A stretch of 64,000 nucleotides of DNA from Nakamurella sp. PAMC28650 (GCF_014303395.1 NZ_CP060298.1:2933001-2997000); one strand, 5' to 3'; numbered from the stretch's first letter, positions 1 to 8,654 are shown. Notes: generated by a model from the letters alone, not told the origin. A program made the numbers and translations.

Positions 1-533
1 TGCAGGTGGGACAGTTCGTGCGCGGTCAGGACCCGGCGCTCGTCCTCGGACAGCTTGCTGAACAGCCGCCGGCTGATCACCACGCACCCCCGGATGCCGG
101 CCACCGTGTAGGCGTCCGCCGAATCGTCGTCCACCATCACCACGGGTCCGCCGCCGGCCCGGAACTCGCGACAGAGCTGGTCGGCCCGCACCAGCGCCAG
201 GACGATCTCGACGCTGCGGACCGCGGCCCGGCAGAGCAGCACCCCGACGGCCAGTGCGGCCAGCGCACCGAGCCAACCCGGCACCGGTATCTCCGCCCGG
301 ATCACCGAGGCGGACCAGTGCCCCTTGGCCGCAACGGATGTCAGGCTGGCCAGCATGGCCACGGCAATCGCGGTGAGGGCAGCACCGGCGGCCAACGAGA
401 CGGCCAGGGAGGCGGCACCCAGGAGAAGAACGGCCTGCCGCGGGCGCATCTTCTCGACCACCAGGCTGGCGGTACCGCCGACGAGCAGGCAGGCGAGGAC
501 GGCGAGCGCCGCGGCGATCAGTGGGAAGACCAC
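1..533 (-). CDS. M56 (BlaR1-like) membrane metallopeptidase, partial
   Basis: This is the N-terminal 177 residues of an M56-family membrane peptidase; the 3' end lies beyond the left edge of the window. Reading leftward from GTG at 533, the protein begins with a hydrophobic helix, then a second helix near residues 40-60 and a third near 80-100. It reaches the motif AHELSHL at the window edge, which supplies the HExxH zinc site. The stretch AYTVAGIRGCVVISRRLF just before it is typical of actinobacterial M56 proteins. The start lies 4 nt after the blaI stop, so the two genes form an operon. In BlaI/BlaR1 systems the peptidase cleaves or controls the repressor in response to cell-wall stress; that role here is inferred from the pairing. 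Confidence 0.85.
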   Translation of the reverse strand, partial: MVFPLIAAALAVLACLLVGGTASLVVEKMRPRQAVLLLGAASLAVSLAAGAALTAIAVAMLASLTSVAAKGHWSASVIRAEIPVPGWLGALAALAVGVLLCRAAVRSVEIVLALVRADQLCREFRAGGGPVVMVDDDSADAYTVAGIRGCVVISRRLFSKLSEDERRVLTAHELSHL

Positions 534-537
534 CGGA

Positions 538-915
538 TCAGCCCCGGGATTCCGACTGCTCGAGCAGTTCGACCAGCAGTCGTTCCTCGTCGGGTTCCAG
601 TTCGGCGACGAAACGTGCCAGCACACCGGCCCGGTCGGAACCGTCGGACAGCAGGCGGCGCATCCGTCTGGCCGTCACCGCATCATCGACCGACTCCGGC
701 GGCGCGGCCAGCGAGTACTTGTACGCCCGCCCCTCGCGGCTCTGGCTCAGCGCTCCCTTGGCCGCGAGCCGGGACAGCGTCGTCATGACGGTGGTGTAGG
801 CCGGACTGCCGGACAGCCTCTTCTGCACGTCGGCGACGGCGACGGGCCCGTCGGCCGCAGCCATCACCGTCAGCACCGCGGTCTCCAGCGGGCCGGGCAG
901 GCGTCGATCGGTCAT
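538..915 (-). CDS. blaI: BlaI/MecI/CopY-family transcriptional repressor
   Basis: The 125-aa protein has the BlaI winged helix: PLETAVLTVM at about residue 8, the ADVQKRL helix, and YTTVMTTLSRLAAKG as recognition helix, followed by a short C-terminal dimerisation region. Length matches the family (about 120-130 aa). A GGGAG ribosome site lies 5 nt before the ATG. It is the first gene of a two-gene operon with the M56 peptidase. A perfect palindrome sits upstream and is the likely operator. The target is probably its own operon and possibly cell-wall genes. The neighbouring divergent uppP recycles the undecaprenyl carrier, which fits an envelope role, but no direct link is shown. Confidence 0.9.
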   Translation of the reverse strand: MTDRRLPGPLETAVLTVMAAADGPVAVADVQKRLSGSPAYTTVMTTLSRLAAKGALSQSREGRAYKYSLAAPPESVDDAVTARRMRRLLSDGSDRAGVLARFVAELEPDEERLLVELLEQSESRG

Positions 916-941
916 CCGGTCTCCCTGTTACTATCACTCCC

Positions 942-951
942 GTAGTACTAC
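942..951. promoter_or_regulatory. Candidate BlaI operator
   Basis: GTAGTACTAC is a perfect 10-bp palindrome located 26 bp upstream of blaI. Degenerate half-sites flank it (GTTACTA at 927 and GTACTAAC at 961). BlaI-family operators are typically built around a TACA/TGTA or TAGTACTA-like dyad, so self-regulation is likely. Confidence 0.55.
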
Positions 952-1046
952 CAACTCAGTGTACTAACAATCCGAGCCTGCTGGCGACCCGGAAGAATAG
1001 ACGGTCCGGCGGTTTCAGTGTGCCATGTCGGTACCGAAGGAGAAAT

Positions 1047-2057
1047 GTGAGCACGATTTCCTACCTGGAAGCCATCGTTGTCGGTGGGCTGCAAGGGATC
1101 ACCGAGTTGTTCCCGGTGTCCAGTCTCGGTCATTCGGTGATTCTGCCGGCCCTGATCGGTGGGAATTGGGCCAAGGACCTGGACGTGTCGACCCCCGAGT
1201 CGCCGTACCTGGCTTTCATCGTGGGACTGCACGTGGCCACGGCCGCGGCACTGCTGCTCTTCTTCTGGCGCGACTGGATACGCATCATCGGGGGTTTCGT
1301 CACCTCGATCCGATACCGACGGATCAGCACGGACGCCGAGCGACTCGCCTGGCTGATCGTGCTGGCCACCATCCCCGTCGGCATCGCCGGTCTGCTGCTC
1401 GAGCACACCTTCCGCACCGTGCTCGGCCGGCCCATGCCGGCGGCCGCCTTCCTGTTCGCCAACGGTCTGGTGCTGTTCCTCGGTGAATACCTGCGGCGCC
1501 GGGCGGCGCCGATCGGGGTCGGAGCGTCGTCCGTCCCGGTGGGCGCGTCCGCAGCGTCGGTCGGCGGATCTGCCGGCGCCGGAGTGGCCGGGCGGGACGA
1601 CTCGTTGATGCGGAGTACGGATCCGGACGCCGGAGTCGACGACCGCGATGCCGATCTGCGCTCGGACGCCCGTTTGGCCGGGCTCACCTTGAAGCGTGGG
1701 GTGCTGATCGGGTGCGCCCAGATCCTGGCCCTGCTGCCGGGCATCAGTCGTTCCGGGGCCACCATGGTGGCCGGTCTGACCCAGGGTCTGTCGCATCGCG
1801 ACGCGGCACGGTTCTCGTTCCTGCTGGCCACCCCGGTCATCCTCGCCGCCGGCGCACTCAAGGTGCCCGACCTGTTCGGGCCGCTCGGTGCGGGTATCCA
1901 CGGTCAGATCCTGGCCGGCAGCATCGCGTCGTTCGTGTGCGCCTACGTCGCCGTCAAGTTCCTCGAGAGGTACTTCCGGACCAGGACGCTGGTGCCGTTC
2001 GCGATCTACTGCCTGGTGGCGGGGGCGGTCTCGTTCGTCGTGCTCGCCGCCCGTTAG
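1047..2057 (+). CDS. uppP: Undecaprenyl-diphosphatase
   Basis: UppP (BacA) dephosphorylates undecaprenyl pyrophosphate at the membrane and so recycles the lipid carrier for peptidoglycan synthesis. The 336-aa protein shows both family signatures: GLQGITELFPVSSLGHSV near the N terminus (the E and SS of the active site) and LLPGISRSGATMVAGL in the second half with the conserved PGxSRSG. The GTG at 1047 is chosen because AAGGAGA ends 3 nt before it; an in-frame GTG at 1020 lacks such a site. The protein is about 60 residues longer than the usual 270-280. The excess is a Gly/Ala/Ser- and Asp-rich linker (about residues 150-210) between the two halves. Confidence 0.95.
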   Translation: MSTISYLEAIVVGGLQGITELFPVSSLGHSVILPALIGGNWAKDLDVSTPESPYLAFIVGLHVATAAALLLFFWRDWIRIIGGFVTSIRYRRISTDAERLAWLIVLATIPVGIAGLLLEHTFRTVLGRPMPAAAFLFANGLVLFLGEYLRRRAAPIGVGASSVPVGASAASVGGSAGAGVAGRDDSLMRSTDPDAGVDDRDADLRSDARLAGLTLKRGVLIGCAQILALLPGISRSGATMVAGLTQGLSHRDAARFSFLLATPVILAAGALKVPDLFGPLGAGIHGQILAGSIASFVCAYVAVKFLERYFRTRTLVPFAIYCLVAGAVSFVVLAAR

Positions 2058-2142
2058 GCGTTCGCGGGTGTCCTGCCGCGGTCGGTGAGTGCTACCTCAC
2101 TCCGCAAGTGCGCGAATCATTTCCAGTGGGTACCGTATGTGG

Positions 2143-2161
2143 TTAGGTATGGCTTGCCTAG
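2143..2161 (+). promoter_or_regulatory. Candidate DtxR/IdeR iron box
   Basis: TTAGGTATGGCTTGCCTAG matches the 19-bp IdeR/DtxR consensus TTAGGTTAGGCTAACCTAA at 14 positions. It sits 25 bp before the start of the Fe3+-binding-protein gene, the usual place for iron-dependent repression. Confidence 0.7.
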
Positions 2162-2186
2162 CGAAATCCCTGGAAGCGGTGTACGG

Positions 2187-3302
2187 ATGGTCAGACGCGG
2201 TAGATGGTTCGGAACGGCCGGGATCGGTGCTCTGGTCGGGGTGATGCTCGTGGCCGCAGGCTGCTCGAGTGGATCCTCCTCCACCGCAGGCCCGTCGTCG
2301 TCGGCCCCGGCGGGTTCGGTGAGCCTCACCATCAACGGTGCCGGGGCGCCGCCCGCGGCCTCCGGGAGTGCTGCCGGCGTCTCCGGGCAGACGATCACCG
2401 TCTACAGCGGTCAGCACGAGCAGACCACCCAGGCGCTGGTCGCCGATTTCGAGAAGCGGACCGGCGTCAGCGTGAAGCTGAAGTCCGACGACGAGGCCTC
2501 GCTCGCCGGCCAGGTGCTGCAGGAGGGCTCGGCCAGCCCCGCTGACGTCTTCTTCGCCGAGAACCCGCCGGCGCTGACCACCCTGCAGGAGAACAACCTC
2601 CTGACGACGGTCGACGCCTCGACCCTGTCCCAGGTTCCGACGAAGGCCAGCTCTCCCGGCCAGGACTGGGTCGGGGTGTCGGCCCGCGCCGTGGCGTTCG
2701 CCGCCAACAACTCGGTGCCCGCCTCGAGCCTGCCCGCTTCGGTGATGGACCTGGCCGGTCCGGCCTGGAAGGGCAAGCTGGGCCTCGCGCCCAGCGAGAC
2801 CGACTTCTCCCCGCTGATCACCGCCGTCATCAAGGCCAAAGGGGCCGATGCGGCCAAGTCCTGGCTACAGGCCCTGATGGCCAACGGCAAGGTTTTCGCC
2901 GACAACGAGACCCTGATATCCGCCATCGACAAGGGTGAGGTGCAAGGTGGTCTGGTGGACCACTACTACTGGTACCGACTCCGTGACGAGGTCGGCGCAT
3001 CGAAGGTCGCCTCCGGCCTGCACTACTTCCCGGCGGGCGACCCTGGCTCCCTGGTGGACGTCTCCGGCGCCGCGGTGCTGAAGTCCAGCAGCCACGCTGC
3101 CGCCGCACAGGCCTTCCTGGCCTACCTGGTCAGCGCGCCGGCGCAGCAGATCATCGCCACCTCCCACAGCTACGAGTACCCGCTGCGTCCCGGGGTGAGT
3201 TCGTCCGCCGACCTGCCGCCGATGGGCGCCATCGTGTCCCCGGCCGAACTCGGCGACGGAAAGCCGGCGCTTGCGCTGCTGCAGGATGTGGGGCTCCTCT
3301 GA
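2187..3302 (+). CDS. Fe3+ ABC transporter substrate-binding lipoprotein (FbpA-like)
   Basis: This is the extracytoplasmic binding protein of an Fbp-type ferric-iron importer. From ATG 2187 the 371-aa product has an Arg-rich n-region, a hydrophobic core and a lipobox ending at Cys26 (VAAGC), then a Ser/Gly linker. The mature part opens with ITVYSGQHEQTTQALV and contains ADVFFAENP and a paired-Tyr segment (DHYYWYRL), features of the iron-binding branch of periplasmic-binding-protein family 2. An upstream extension to 2085 would put about 34 non-signal residues ahead of the signal peptide, so the later ATG is preferred. It is first of three genes, followed by permease and ATPase, and is preceded by an iron box. 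Confidence 0.9.
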   Translation: MVRRGRWFGTAGIGALVGVMLVAAGCSSGSSSTAGPSSSAPAGSVSLTINGAGAPPAASGSAAGVSGQTITVYSGQHEQTTQALVADFEKRTGVSVKLKSDDEASLAGQVLQEGSASPADVFFAENPPALTTLQENNLLTTVDASTLSQVPTKASSPGQDWVGVSARAVAFAANNSVPASSLPASVMDLAGPAWKGKLGLAPSETDFSPLITAVIKAKGADAAKSWLQALMANGKVFADNETLISAIDKGEVQGGLVDHYYWYRLRDEVGASKVASGLHYFPAGDPGSLVDVSGAAVLKSSSHAAAAQAFLAYLVSAPAQQIIATSHSYEYPLRPGVSSSADLPPMGAIVSPAELGDGKPALALLQDVGLL

Positions 3303-3310
3303 CCAGCACC

Positions 3311-4915
3311 GTGTCGGCCGGGCCCGAGGCACCCGGCACCATGAGCCCCGCCGCACCGGTCGGGCCGTCATCGACCACCCTCAGGTCCGGACATCTGCCC
3401 GGCCTGCGTCGTCGACTGCTCTCACCGCTGGGCCTGCTCACCGCCGGAGTGCTGCTGACCGTGGGATCCCCGCTGATCTTCGTGGTCGTCCAGGCGACCA
3501 GGGCCGGTTGGGCACCCGCCCGGGCCCTGCTGCACCGGCCGATCGCCGCGACCCTGCTGTGGCACACGCTGACACTGACCGCCGCCGTGACGACCACCAC
3601 GGCCGTCATCGGCTTCGGCGCCGCCTATCTCGTCGAACGCACGGACCTGCCGCTGCGCCGGATGCTCTCCGTCGTCCTGGTCATGCCGCTGGCCGTCCCC
3701 GAGTTCGTCCAGGGGTTCTCCTGGGTGTCGCTGACGTCCTCGGTCCGCGGCTACTGGGGGGCCGTGCTGGTGATGACGTGCGCGCTGTATCCACTGGTCT
3801 ACCTGCCGGTGGCGGCCAGCCTGCGGCGCAGCGACGCCGGTGTGGAGGAGGTCGCGCGCAGCCTCGGCAAGGGGCGATGGGTCACGCTGGTCAAAGTCAC
3901 CCTGCCGCTGACCAGACCGGCCCTGGGCGGTGGCGCCCTGCTGGTGTGCCTCTACCTGCTGGGGGAGTACGGCGCATTCGCAGCCCTGCAGTTCCAGACC
4001 TTCGCGACGGCGATCTTCACCGAGTACAAGGTCGCCTACAACACTGCTTCTGCCTCCGTGCTGACCCTGCTGCTGTGCCTGATCGCCCTGCTGGTGGTGA
4101 TCGGCGAGATGCGTGTCAGCGGGCGCCGCCCGACCGGCCGCGCCGCAGCGGCCGGTCGCAGGCCGTCGCGGGTCCCGTTGGGAGCGGCTCGCTTTCCGGC
4201 TCTGGCGGCCCTGTTCGCACTGATCGTCCTCGCGCTGGGTGTGCCGATCGGCGCGCTGGTCTACTGGTGGGCCCGCGGCACCTCGAGCACGCTGCCGGCC
4301 GCCTCGATCATGACGGACGTCTGGGCCACCCTCGGCTATGCGTTCGCCGCAGCGATCATCGCGACGATCGGCGCGGTGCCGGTGGCGCTGTACTCGTGGC
4401 GCCGCCGGACGAGATGGGCGGCGACCGTCGAACGCGGCGCCTACCTGACGAGGGCGTTGCCGGGCATCGCGGTCGGCCTGTCGATCGTCTACATCACCAT
4501 CCACTACGCCCGGCCGTTCTACCAGACGTCGTGGATGCTGGTCGCCGGCTACGTCGTGCTGTTCTTCCCGCTGGCCCTGACCGGGGTCCGTGCCGCACTG
4601 GCCTCGGTCCCGTCCGGTGTGGAAGAGGTCGCCCGGTCGCTGGGCGTTCGTCCGGCGCTGGTACTGCTGCGGGTGACCTTGCCCCTCATCGCCCCTGGAA
4701 TGGGGGTGGCCGCGGCCATGGTGATGCTGGCGGCCAGTACCGAGCTCACCGCGACGCTGCTGCTGCGGCCGATCGGCACCAACACCCTGGCCACCCAGTT
4801 CTGGACCTTCACCACCGGTCTGGCCTACGGCGAGGCCGCCCCGTACGCGGCGCTGATGATCGCGATCTCGGCGATCCCGGTGCTCGTCCTGGCCCGCCGC
4901 GGTGCCGTCCGATGA
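3311..4915 (+). CDS. Fe3+ ABC transporter permease, two fused domains (FbpB-like)
   Basis: The 534-aa membrane protein forms the channel of the ferric importer. It contains two homologous permease halves of about six helices each. Each half carries an EAA-type loop: GVEEVARSLGKGRWVTLVKVTLPL in the first half and GVEEVARSLGVRPALVLLRVTLP in the second, which are the contacts for the ATPase. Fusion of both halves into one chain is normal for FbpB/CysTW-like iron permeases. GTG 3311 is 8 nt after the binding-protein stop; an ATG at 3341 with GAGG 11 nt before it is an alternative start. The stop overlaps the ATPase start as ATGA. Confidence 0.9.
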   Translation: MSAGPEAPGTMSPAAPVGPSSTTLRSGHLPGLRRRLLSPLGLLTAGVLLTVGSPLIFVVVQATRAGWAPARALLHRPIAATLLWHTLTLTAAVTTTTAVIGFGAAYLVERTDLPLRRMLSVVLVMPLAVPEFVQGFSWVSLTSSVRGYWGAVLVMTCALYPLVYLPVAASLRRSDAGVEEVARSLGKGRWVTLVKVTLPLTRPALGGGALLVCLYLLGEYGAFAALQFQTFATAIFTEYKVAYNTASASVLTLLLCLIALLVVIGEMRVSGRRPTGRAAAAGRRPSRVPLGAARFPALAALFALIVLALGVPIGALVYWWARGTSSTLPAASIMTDVWATLGYAFAAAIIATIGAVPVALYSWRRRTRWAATVERGAYLTRALPGIAVGLSIVYITIHYARPFYQTSWMLVAGYVVLFFPLALTGVRAALASVPSGVEEVARSLGVRPALVLLRVTLPLIAPGMGVAAAMVMLAASTELTATLLLRPIGTNTLATQFWTFTTGLAYGEAAPYAALMIAISAIPVLVLARRGAVR

Positions 4916-5931
4916 GCCTGGCGATCTCCGGGCTGCATGCGTCCCACGGCCGCACGCCGGTGCTGTTCGGCGTTGATCTCCGCATGCCAGATCACGGTCT
5001 CGCCTGCGTGGTGGGGCCCTCGGGGTGCGGGAAGACGACTCTCCTGCGGGTGGTAGCCGGGTTCCACTCACCGTCCGCCGGCCGGGTCGAACTGGGCGGC
5101 CGGCTCCTGGACGACCCCCCCGGGACGCACGTCCCGGCCGAGCGCCGCCGGATCGGCTACATCCCCCAGGACGGTGCGCTGTTCCCCCACCTGAGCGTGG
5201 CCGCGAACGTCGGCTTCGGGCTGCCCAGAGCCGATCGCGCCCCCGTGGTGGCGCGGCTGCTCGAGCTGATCGACATGGCGAACCTGGCGGACCGGCATCC
5301 GCACCAGCTCTCGGGTGGGCAGCAGCAACGGGTGGCGCTGGCCCGTGCGCTGGCCCCGGAACCCGACCTGCTGCTCCTGGACGAACCCTTCACCGCCCTG
5401 GACGCCGGGCTGCGGGCCAGGGTCAGGACCGACGTGATCGACCTGCTGCGCTCGACCGGCACCGCGGCGGTGCTCGTCACGCACGATCCGGCCGAGGCGC
5501 TGGCCATCGCAGACCAGGTGACGATCATGGAGGCGGGCCGCATCGTCCAGACCGGCTCCCCTGACGAGCTGCACGCCCGCCCCGTCTCGGCACTGGCCGC
5601 GCGGGCGCTGGGCGACACCAACATGATCACCGGCCGGTGCGGGAAGCTCACCGTGGCCACGCGTCTGGGTGACCTGGTGCTCGATGGGCCGGTGGGCGCC
5701 GCCGAGGTGACCGTCGTCGTCCGCCCTCGGCAGGTGGTGATGTGTCCCGGCGACGAGCCGGGCTCGGTCGCGGCGCTGGTGCGGCGGGTGGAATTCCGCG
5801 GCGAGGACTACCGGATCGAGTTGACCGTGGACGGTCTCGAAGAGCCGGTGGTGTCGCACAGCCTGCTGCGCGTCCCGCAGGGCTCAGCGGTGCGTCTGCG
5901 AGTCGACGGCGCCGTGCACCCGCTGGGCTGA
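4912..5931 (+). CDS. Fe3+ ABC transporter ATP-binding protein (FbpC-like)
   Basis: The 339-aa cytoplasmic ATPase powers the iron importer. Walker A is GPSGCGKT (residues 35-42), the Q-loop lies in YIPQDGALFPHLS, the ABC signature is LSGGQQQR (from 133), Walker B ends LLLLDEP (D157, E158) and the switch His is H191 in LVTHDPAEA. About 110 residues after the nucleotide-binding domain form a TOBE-like regulatory domain. The ATG overlaps the permease stop (ATGA), indicating translational coupling. The family includes iron, sulfate and spermidine transporters; iron is inferred from the binding protein and the iron box. Confidence 0.92.
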   Translation: MSLAISGLHASHGRTPVLFGVDLRMPDHGLACVVGPSGCGKTTLLRVVAGFHSPSAGRVELGGRLLDDPPGTHVPAERRRIGYIPQDGALFPHLSVAANVGFGLPRADRAPVVARLLELIDMANLADRHPHQLSGGQQQRVALARALAPEPDLLLLDEPFTALDAGLRARVRTDVIDLLRSTGTAAVLVTHDPAEALAIADQVTIMEAGRIVQTGSPDELHARPVSALAARALGDTNMITGRCGKLTVATRLGDLVLDGPVGAAEVTVVVRPRQVVMCPGDEPGSVAALVRRVEFRGEDYRIELTVDGLEEPVVSHSLLRVPQGSAVRLRVDGAVHPLG

Positions 5932-6075
5932 TTTCGGCGGCTGGCTGTCGTTGCGGGCCGATCTGGCACGCCCGTGCCACCGAGGGTCAGGGGTGATCCG
6001 GGCCCGTTGCGCAGGGGTGCGGATAGTGTTTGACGAACGCACGGTACTGACGCACACGTAGAAGGACGGCGCACC

Positions 6076-6933
6076 ATGGCTCCAACAGACGCTCCATCGA
6101 TATCGACCGGCCCGACGATCTGGACCGCATCCGGCGAGTACGAGGACATCAGCTACGAGACGACGCAGGATGGGATCGCCAAGATCACCATCTGCCGCCC
6201 GGAGGTGCGAAACGCATTCCGGCCCCAGACTCTGATCGAGATTTCCGCTGCCATGCTGATCGCGCGGGAGGACGAGCGGGTCGGCGTCATCATCCTGACC
6301 GGTCAGGGTGACAAGGCGTTCTGTTCCGGGGGTGACCAGCGGGTGCGCGGCAACAGCGGCTACAAGGAGGACGAGACCTCGGTCGGGCGCTTCCACGTCA
6401 CGGACCTCCAGGTACAGATGCGCCGGCTGCCCAAGCCCATCGTCGCGATGGTGGCGGGTTTCGCGATCGGCGGAGGGCACGTCCTGCACGTCGTGTGCGA
6501 CCTGACGATCGCCGCCGACAACGCGATCTTCGGCCAGGTCGGGTCGCGGGTGGGTTCGTTCGACGGCGGTTTCGGCGCCAGTTCCCTCTCCCAGCTGGTC
6601 GGGATGAAGAAGGCCAAGGAGATCTGGTTCCTGTGCCGGCAGTACAACGCGCAGCAGGCGCTGGACATGGGCATGGTCAATGCGGTCGTCCCGCTTGCGG
6701 ATCTCGAGGCCGAGACCGTGAAGTGGTGCCGGGAGATGCTGCAGCTGTCGCCGTTCGCGTTGCGGCTGATGAAGGCCAGCTTCCATGCCGCCGAGGACGG
6801 TTACGCCGGGATCCAGCAGCTCGCGCACGATACCAACCTGCTGTTCTACGGCTCCGAGGAGGCGCAGGAGGGCCGCGAGGCCTTCAAGGAGAAGCGCAAG
6901 CCCGAGTTCGCTCGATTCCCGAAGCGCGCCTGA
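6076..6933 (+). CDS. menB: 1,4-dihydroxy-2-naphthoyl-CoA synthase
   Basis: MenB closes the naphthoquinone ring of O-succinylbenzoyl-CoA in menaquinone synthesis. The 285-aa protein is a crotonase-fold enzyme with the MenB hallmark CSGGDQ (C83-Q88) followed by RVRG and GY, the oxyanion-hole segment [19 protein letters not shown], and [13 protein letters not shown]. The C-terminal part ([31 protein letters not shown]) is also characteristic. Length equals the usual 270-300. It stands alone between the iron transporter and a small convergent gene; no other men gene is in view. The ATG follows a weak purine-rich AAGGA. Confidence 0.95.
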   Translation: MAPTDAPSISTGPTIWTASGEYEDISYETTQDGIAKITICRPEVRNAFRPQTLIEISAAMLIAREDERVGVIILTGQGDKAFCSGGDQRVRGNSGYKEDETSVGRFHVTDLQVQMRRLPKPIVAMVAGFAIGGGHVLHVVCDLTIAADNAIFGQVGSRVGSFDGGFGASSLSQLVGMKKAKEIWFLCRQYNAQQALDMGMVNAVVPLADLEAETVKWCREMLQLSPFALRLMKASFHAAEDGYAGIQQLAHDTNLLFYGSEEAQEGREAFKEKRKPEFARFPKRA

Positions 6934-6962
6934 GCGCAGTCGACGCCTCCGCCCGCCCGAGG

Positions 6963-7139
6963 TCAGTCGGGAATCGGGTCGTCGATGCCCCTGACGAACT
7001 CGTGCCCTCGGTCGCAGACCGGCCTCCCGACGCGCACCAGGCCACCGTCCTCACCCATCGAGAGCTCGACCTCGTACCGCTGGGTCAGCGGGCCCCCGCA
7101 CTGTGGGCAGGGAGTCTGCAGGGTGATGGAACGGCTCAT
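6963..7139 (-). CDS. Small zinc-ribbon-like protein, unknown function
   Basis: This encodes a 58-aa protein with CPQCGG near residue 11 and a second Cys/His pair (VCDRGHEF) near residue 43, a layout that could bind one zinc ion. The ATG at 7139 is preferred because GAGAGG lies 8 nt upstream on the minus strand; an in-frame TTG is two codons earlier. The first half resembles small actinobacterial zinc-ribbon proteins of unknown role. It lies convergent to menB and just downstream of a decayed TetR gene, with no clear operon partner. Confidence 0.6.
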   Translation of the reverse strand: MSRSITLQTPCPQCGGPLTQRYEVELSMGEDGGLVRVGRPVCDRGHEFVRGIDDPIPD

Positions 7140-7151
7140 CGGCAAGACCTC

Positions 7152-7480
7152 TCAGCGGTGTGGTTGACGACGATGCTGGGCCGAGGCGGCGAACTCGTCG
7201 TCGGGTGGAGCCGCCAACGGTAGCGGGGTCGGACGTGTGCGGCTCTCGCAGAGCGAATCAAGGGACAGGACGAGGTAGCGCAGCCACAGCTCGGGCTGCG
7301 AATCGGTGACGGTCGAGCCGATCAGTGTACTGACGACGGCCAGATCGGTGACCTCGACGTCCCGCCGCAGGGGCCCTGCTCCTTGGCCCGGTCCAGCAGC
7401 GCCGTGACGGTGGGAATGAGCCGACCGCGCGCCCTGGCCAGATCGATGAGCGTGCCCGTATCGGCACGGTCGTCAGGCGG
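7152..7480 (-). pseudogene. TetR-family regulator remnant (C-terminal part, frameshifted)
   Basis: On the minus strand a TetR ligand-domain C terminus is visible in two frames. The first piece reads TGTLIDLARARGRLIPTV and TALLDRAKEQGP, then the reading frame is lost by what looks like one missing base near 7377. It resumes as LRRDVEVTDLAVVSTLIGS and PELWLRYLVLSLDSL and ends at a TGA at 7154. No DNA-binding domain precedes it: the upstream sequence is the end of an aldo/keto reductase gene. It is therefore a truncated, frameshifted relic that no longer encodes a regulator. Confidence 0.65.
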
Positions 7481-8342
7481 CGAGGCGGTTCAGCGCCGAC
7501 ACGTGGTCGTAGGAAAGTACCAGCGCGCCCCCGGCGACGTTGTCGTGAAGGTGCGCCATCGATGAAGTACCCGGGATCAGCAGCACGTTGGGCGATCGTT
7601 GGAGCAACCACGCCAGCGCCACCGCCATCGGTGTCGAATTGAGCCGGGCCGCAATGGATCCCAGCTCGTCCGACTGCAGCGGGGAGAAACCGCCGAGCGG
7701 GAAGTAAGGGACGTAGGCGATGCCCTGCGCGGCGAGCGAGTCGATCAGGACGTCGTCGGCGCGGTGGGCGATGTTGTAGAAGTTCTGCACGCACACGACG
7801 GGAGCGATGGTCTGCGCCTCGGCGATCTGATCGGCGCTGACGGTGCTCAGGCCCAGGTGTTTGATCAGGCCCTCCTGCTGCAGCTGGGCCAGCACCGTGA
7901 AGGGTTCGGCGATCGAGCCGGGGGTCGGGCTGTCGAAGCCGCCCACTCGCAGGTTGACCACGTCCAGCGTGTCCAGGCCGAGGTGGTCGAGGTTGTCGTG
8001 CACCGCCTGCCGCAATTGCTCAGGTGCCAGCGCCTTCGGCCAGCCACCCTTCGCGTCGCGCAACGAGCCGACCTTCGTGACGATGTGGAGCGAGTCGGAG
8101 TAGGGGCGCAGGGCTTCGCAGATGATCTGGTTGGTGACGAAAGGGCCGTAGAAGTCACTCGTGTCGATGTGGGTGATTCCCAGTTCGACCACCTCGCGCA
8201 GGATGGCGATCGCCGCATCGCGGTCCGCCGGCGGGCCGAAGACGTGTGGCCCGGCCAACTGCATCGCGCCGTACCCCATGCGGGTCACCGTCAGATCCTC
8301 GGCCATGGTGAACGTTCCGCCTGGAAGTGTCTTCGCTGCCAT
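7473..8342 (-). CDS. Aldo/keto reductase
   Basis: This encodes a 289-aa NADPH-dependent oxidoreductase of the AKR superfamily (TIM barrel). It has ITHIDTSDFYGP (catalytic Asp and Tyr), IVTKVGS (catalytic Lys) and the DVVNLRVGG strand. The cofactor-binding end GTSSMAHLHDNV follows VLLIPG, as in YajO/Tas-type members. The ATG at 8342 is supported by GAGAGG 9 nt upstream; a longer reading to 8432 lacks family similarity. Its 3' end runs into the TetR remnant, so the two may once have formed a regulator-enzyme pair. The substrate cannot be assigned. Confidence 0.9.
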   Translation of the reverse strand: MAAKTLPGGTFTMAEDLTVTRMGYGAMQLAGPHVFGPPADRDAAIAILREVVELGITHIDTSDFYGPFVTNQIICEALRPYSDSLHIVTKVGSLRDAKGGWPKALAPEQLRQAVHDNLDHLGLDTLDVVNLRVGGFDSPTPGSIAEPFTVLAQLQQEGLIKHLGLSTVSADQIAEAQTIAPVVCVQNFYNIAHRADDVLIDSLAAQGIAYVPYFPLGGFSPLQSDELGSIAARLNSTPMAVALAWLLQRSPNVLLIPGTSSMAHLHDNVAGGALVLSYDHVSALNRLAA

Positions 8343-8593
8343 CAGTTTCGTCCTCTCGTCGTGGTGCCACTCAGGTTGCTGCACGGTGTCGCCGATCTCT
8401 TCCATGCGACGGCGCTCGAACGTGTCGCGCATGGAAGCCAGCCCTGGGGATCATGGTCCAGAACCAGTCCGACGTGATCTTCGCTGATCGGCTCATAGAG
8501 GCTCAACGGGAGAAGTGCGACGAGAGCATCGATCGAGTGGTCCGCGATGCCGACCGATACGAGTCGCTGACGGAGGCGCTCGTCGGGAAGCAT
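8342..8593 (-). CDS. Small hypothetical protein, possibly frameshifted
   Basis: An open frame of 83 codons starts at ATG 8593 and its TGA overlaps the ATG of the aldo/keto reductase (TGATG), which would couple the two. The first 55 residues look protein-like (MLPDERLRQRLVSVGIADHS, then LLPLSLYEPISEDHVGLVL). The last 25 are Ser/Thr-rich and unconvincing. The adjacent frame in that stretch reads MRDTFERRRMEEIGDTVQQP, which looks more like protein, so a frameshift near 8440 is possible. No family is recognised. Confidence 0.35.
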   Translation of the reverse strand: MLPDERLRQRLVSVGIADHSIDALVALLPLSLYEPISEDHVGLVLDHDPQGWLPCATRSSAVAWKRSATPCSNLSGTTTRGRN

Positions 8594-8654
8594 TCTCCGA
8601 TTGTAAGGATGTGCCGAGCGACTCGTCAGCGTGCCCGTCGTCGCGGCGTCCAGT

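Noticed and set aside
6-788. Rightward open frame across the blaI/M56 region
   Set aside because: It is antisense to clear BlaI and M56 coding sequence and its protein is low in complexity.
3422-5071. 549-codon minus-strand frame opposite the iron transporter
   Set aside because: It is a high-GC shadow of the permease and ATPase; the peptide is Arg/Gln/Gly-rich and featureless.
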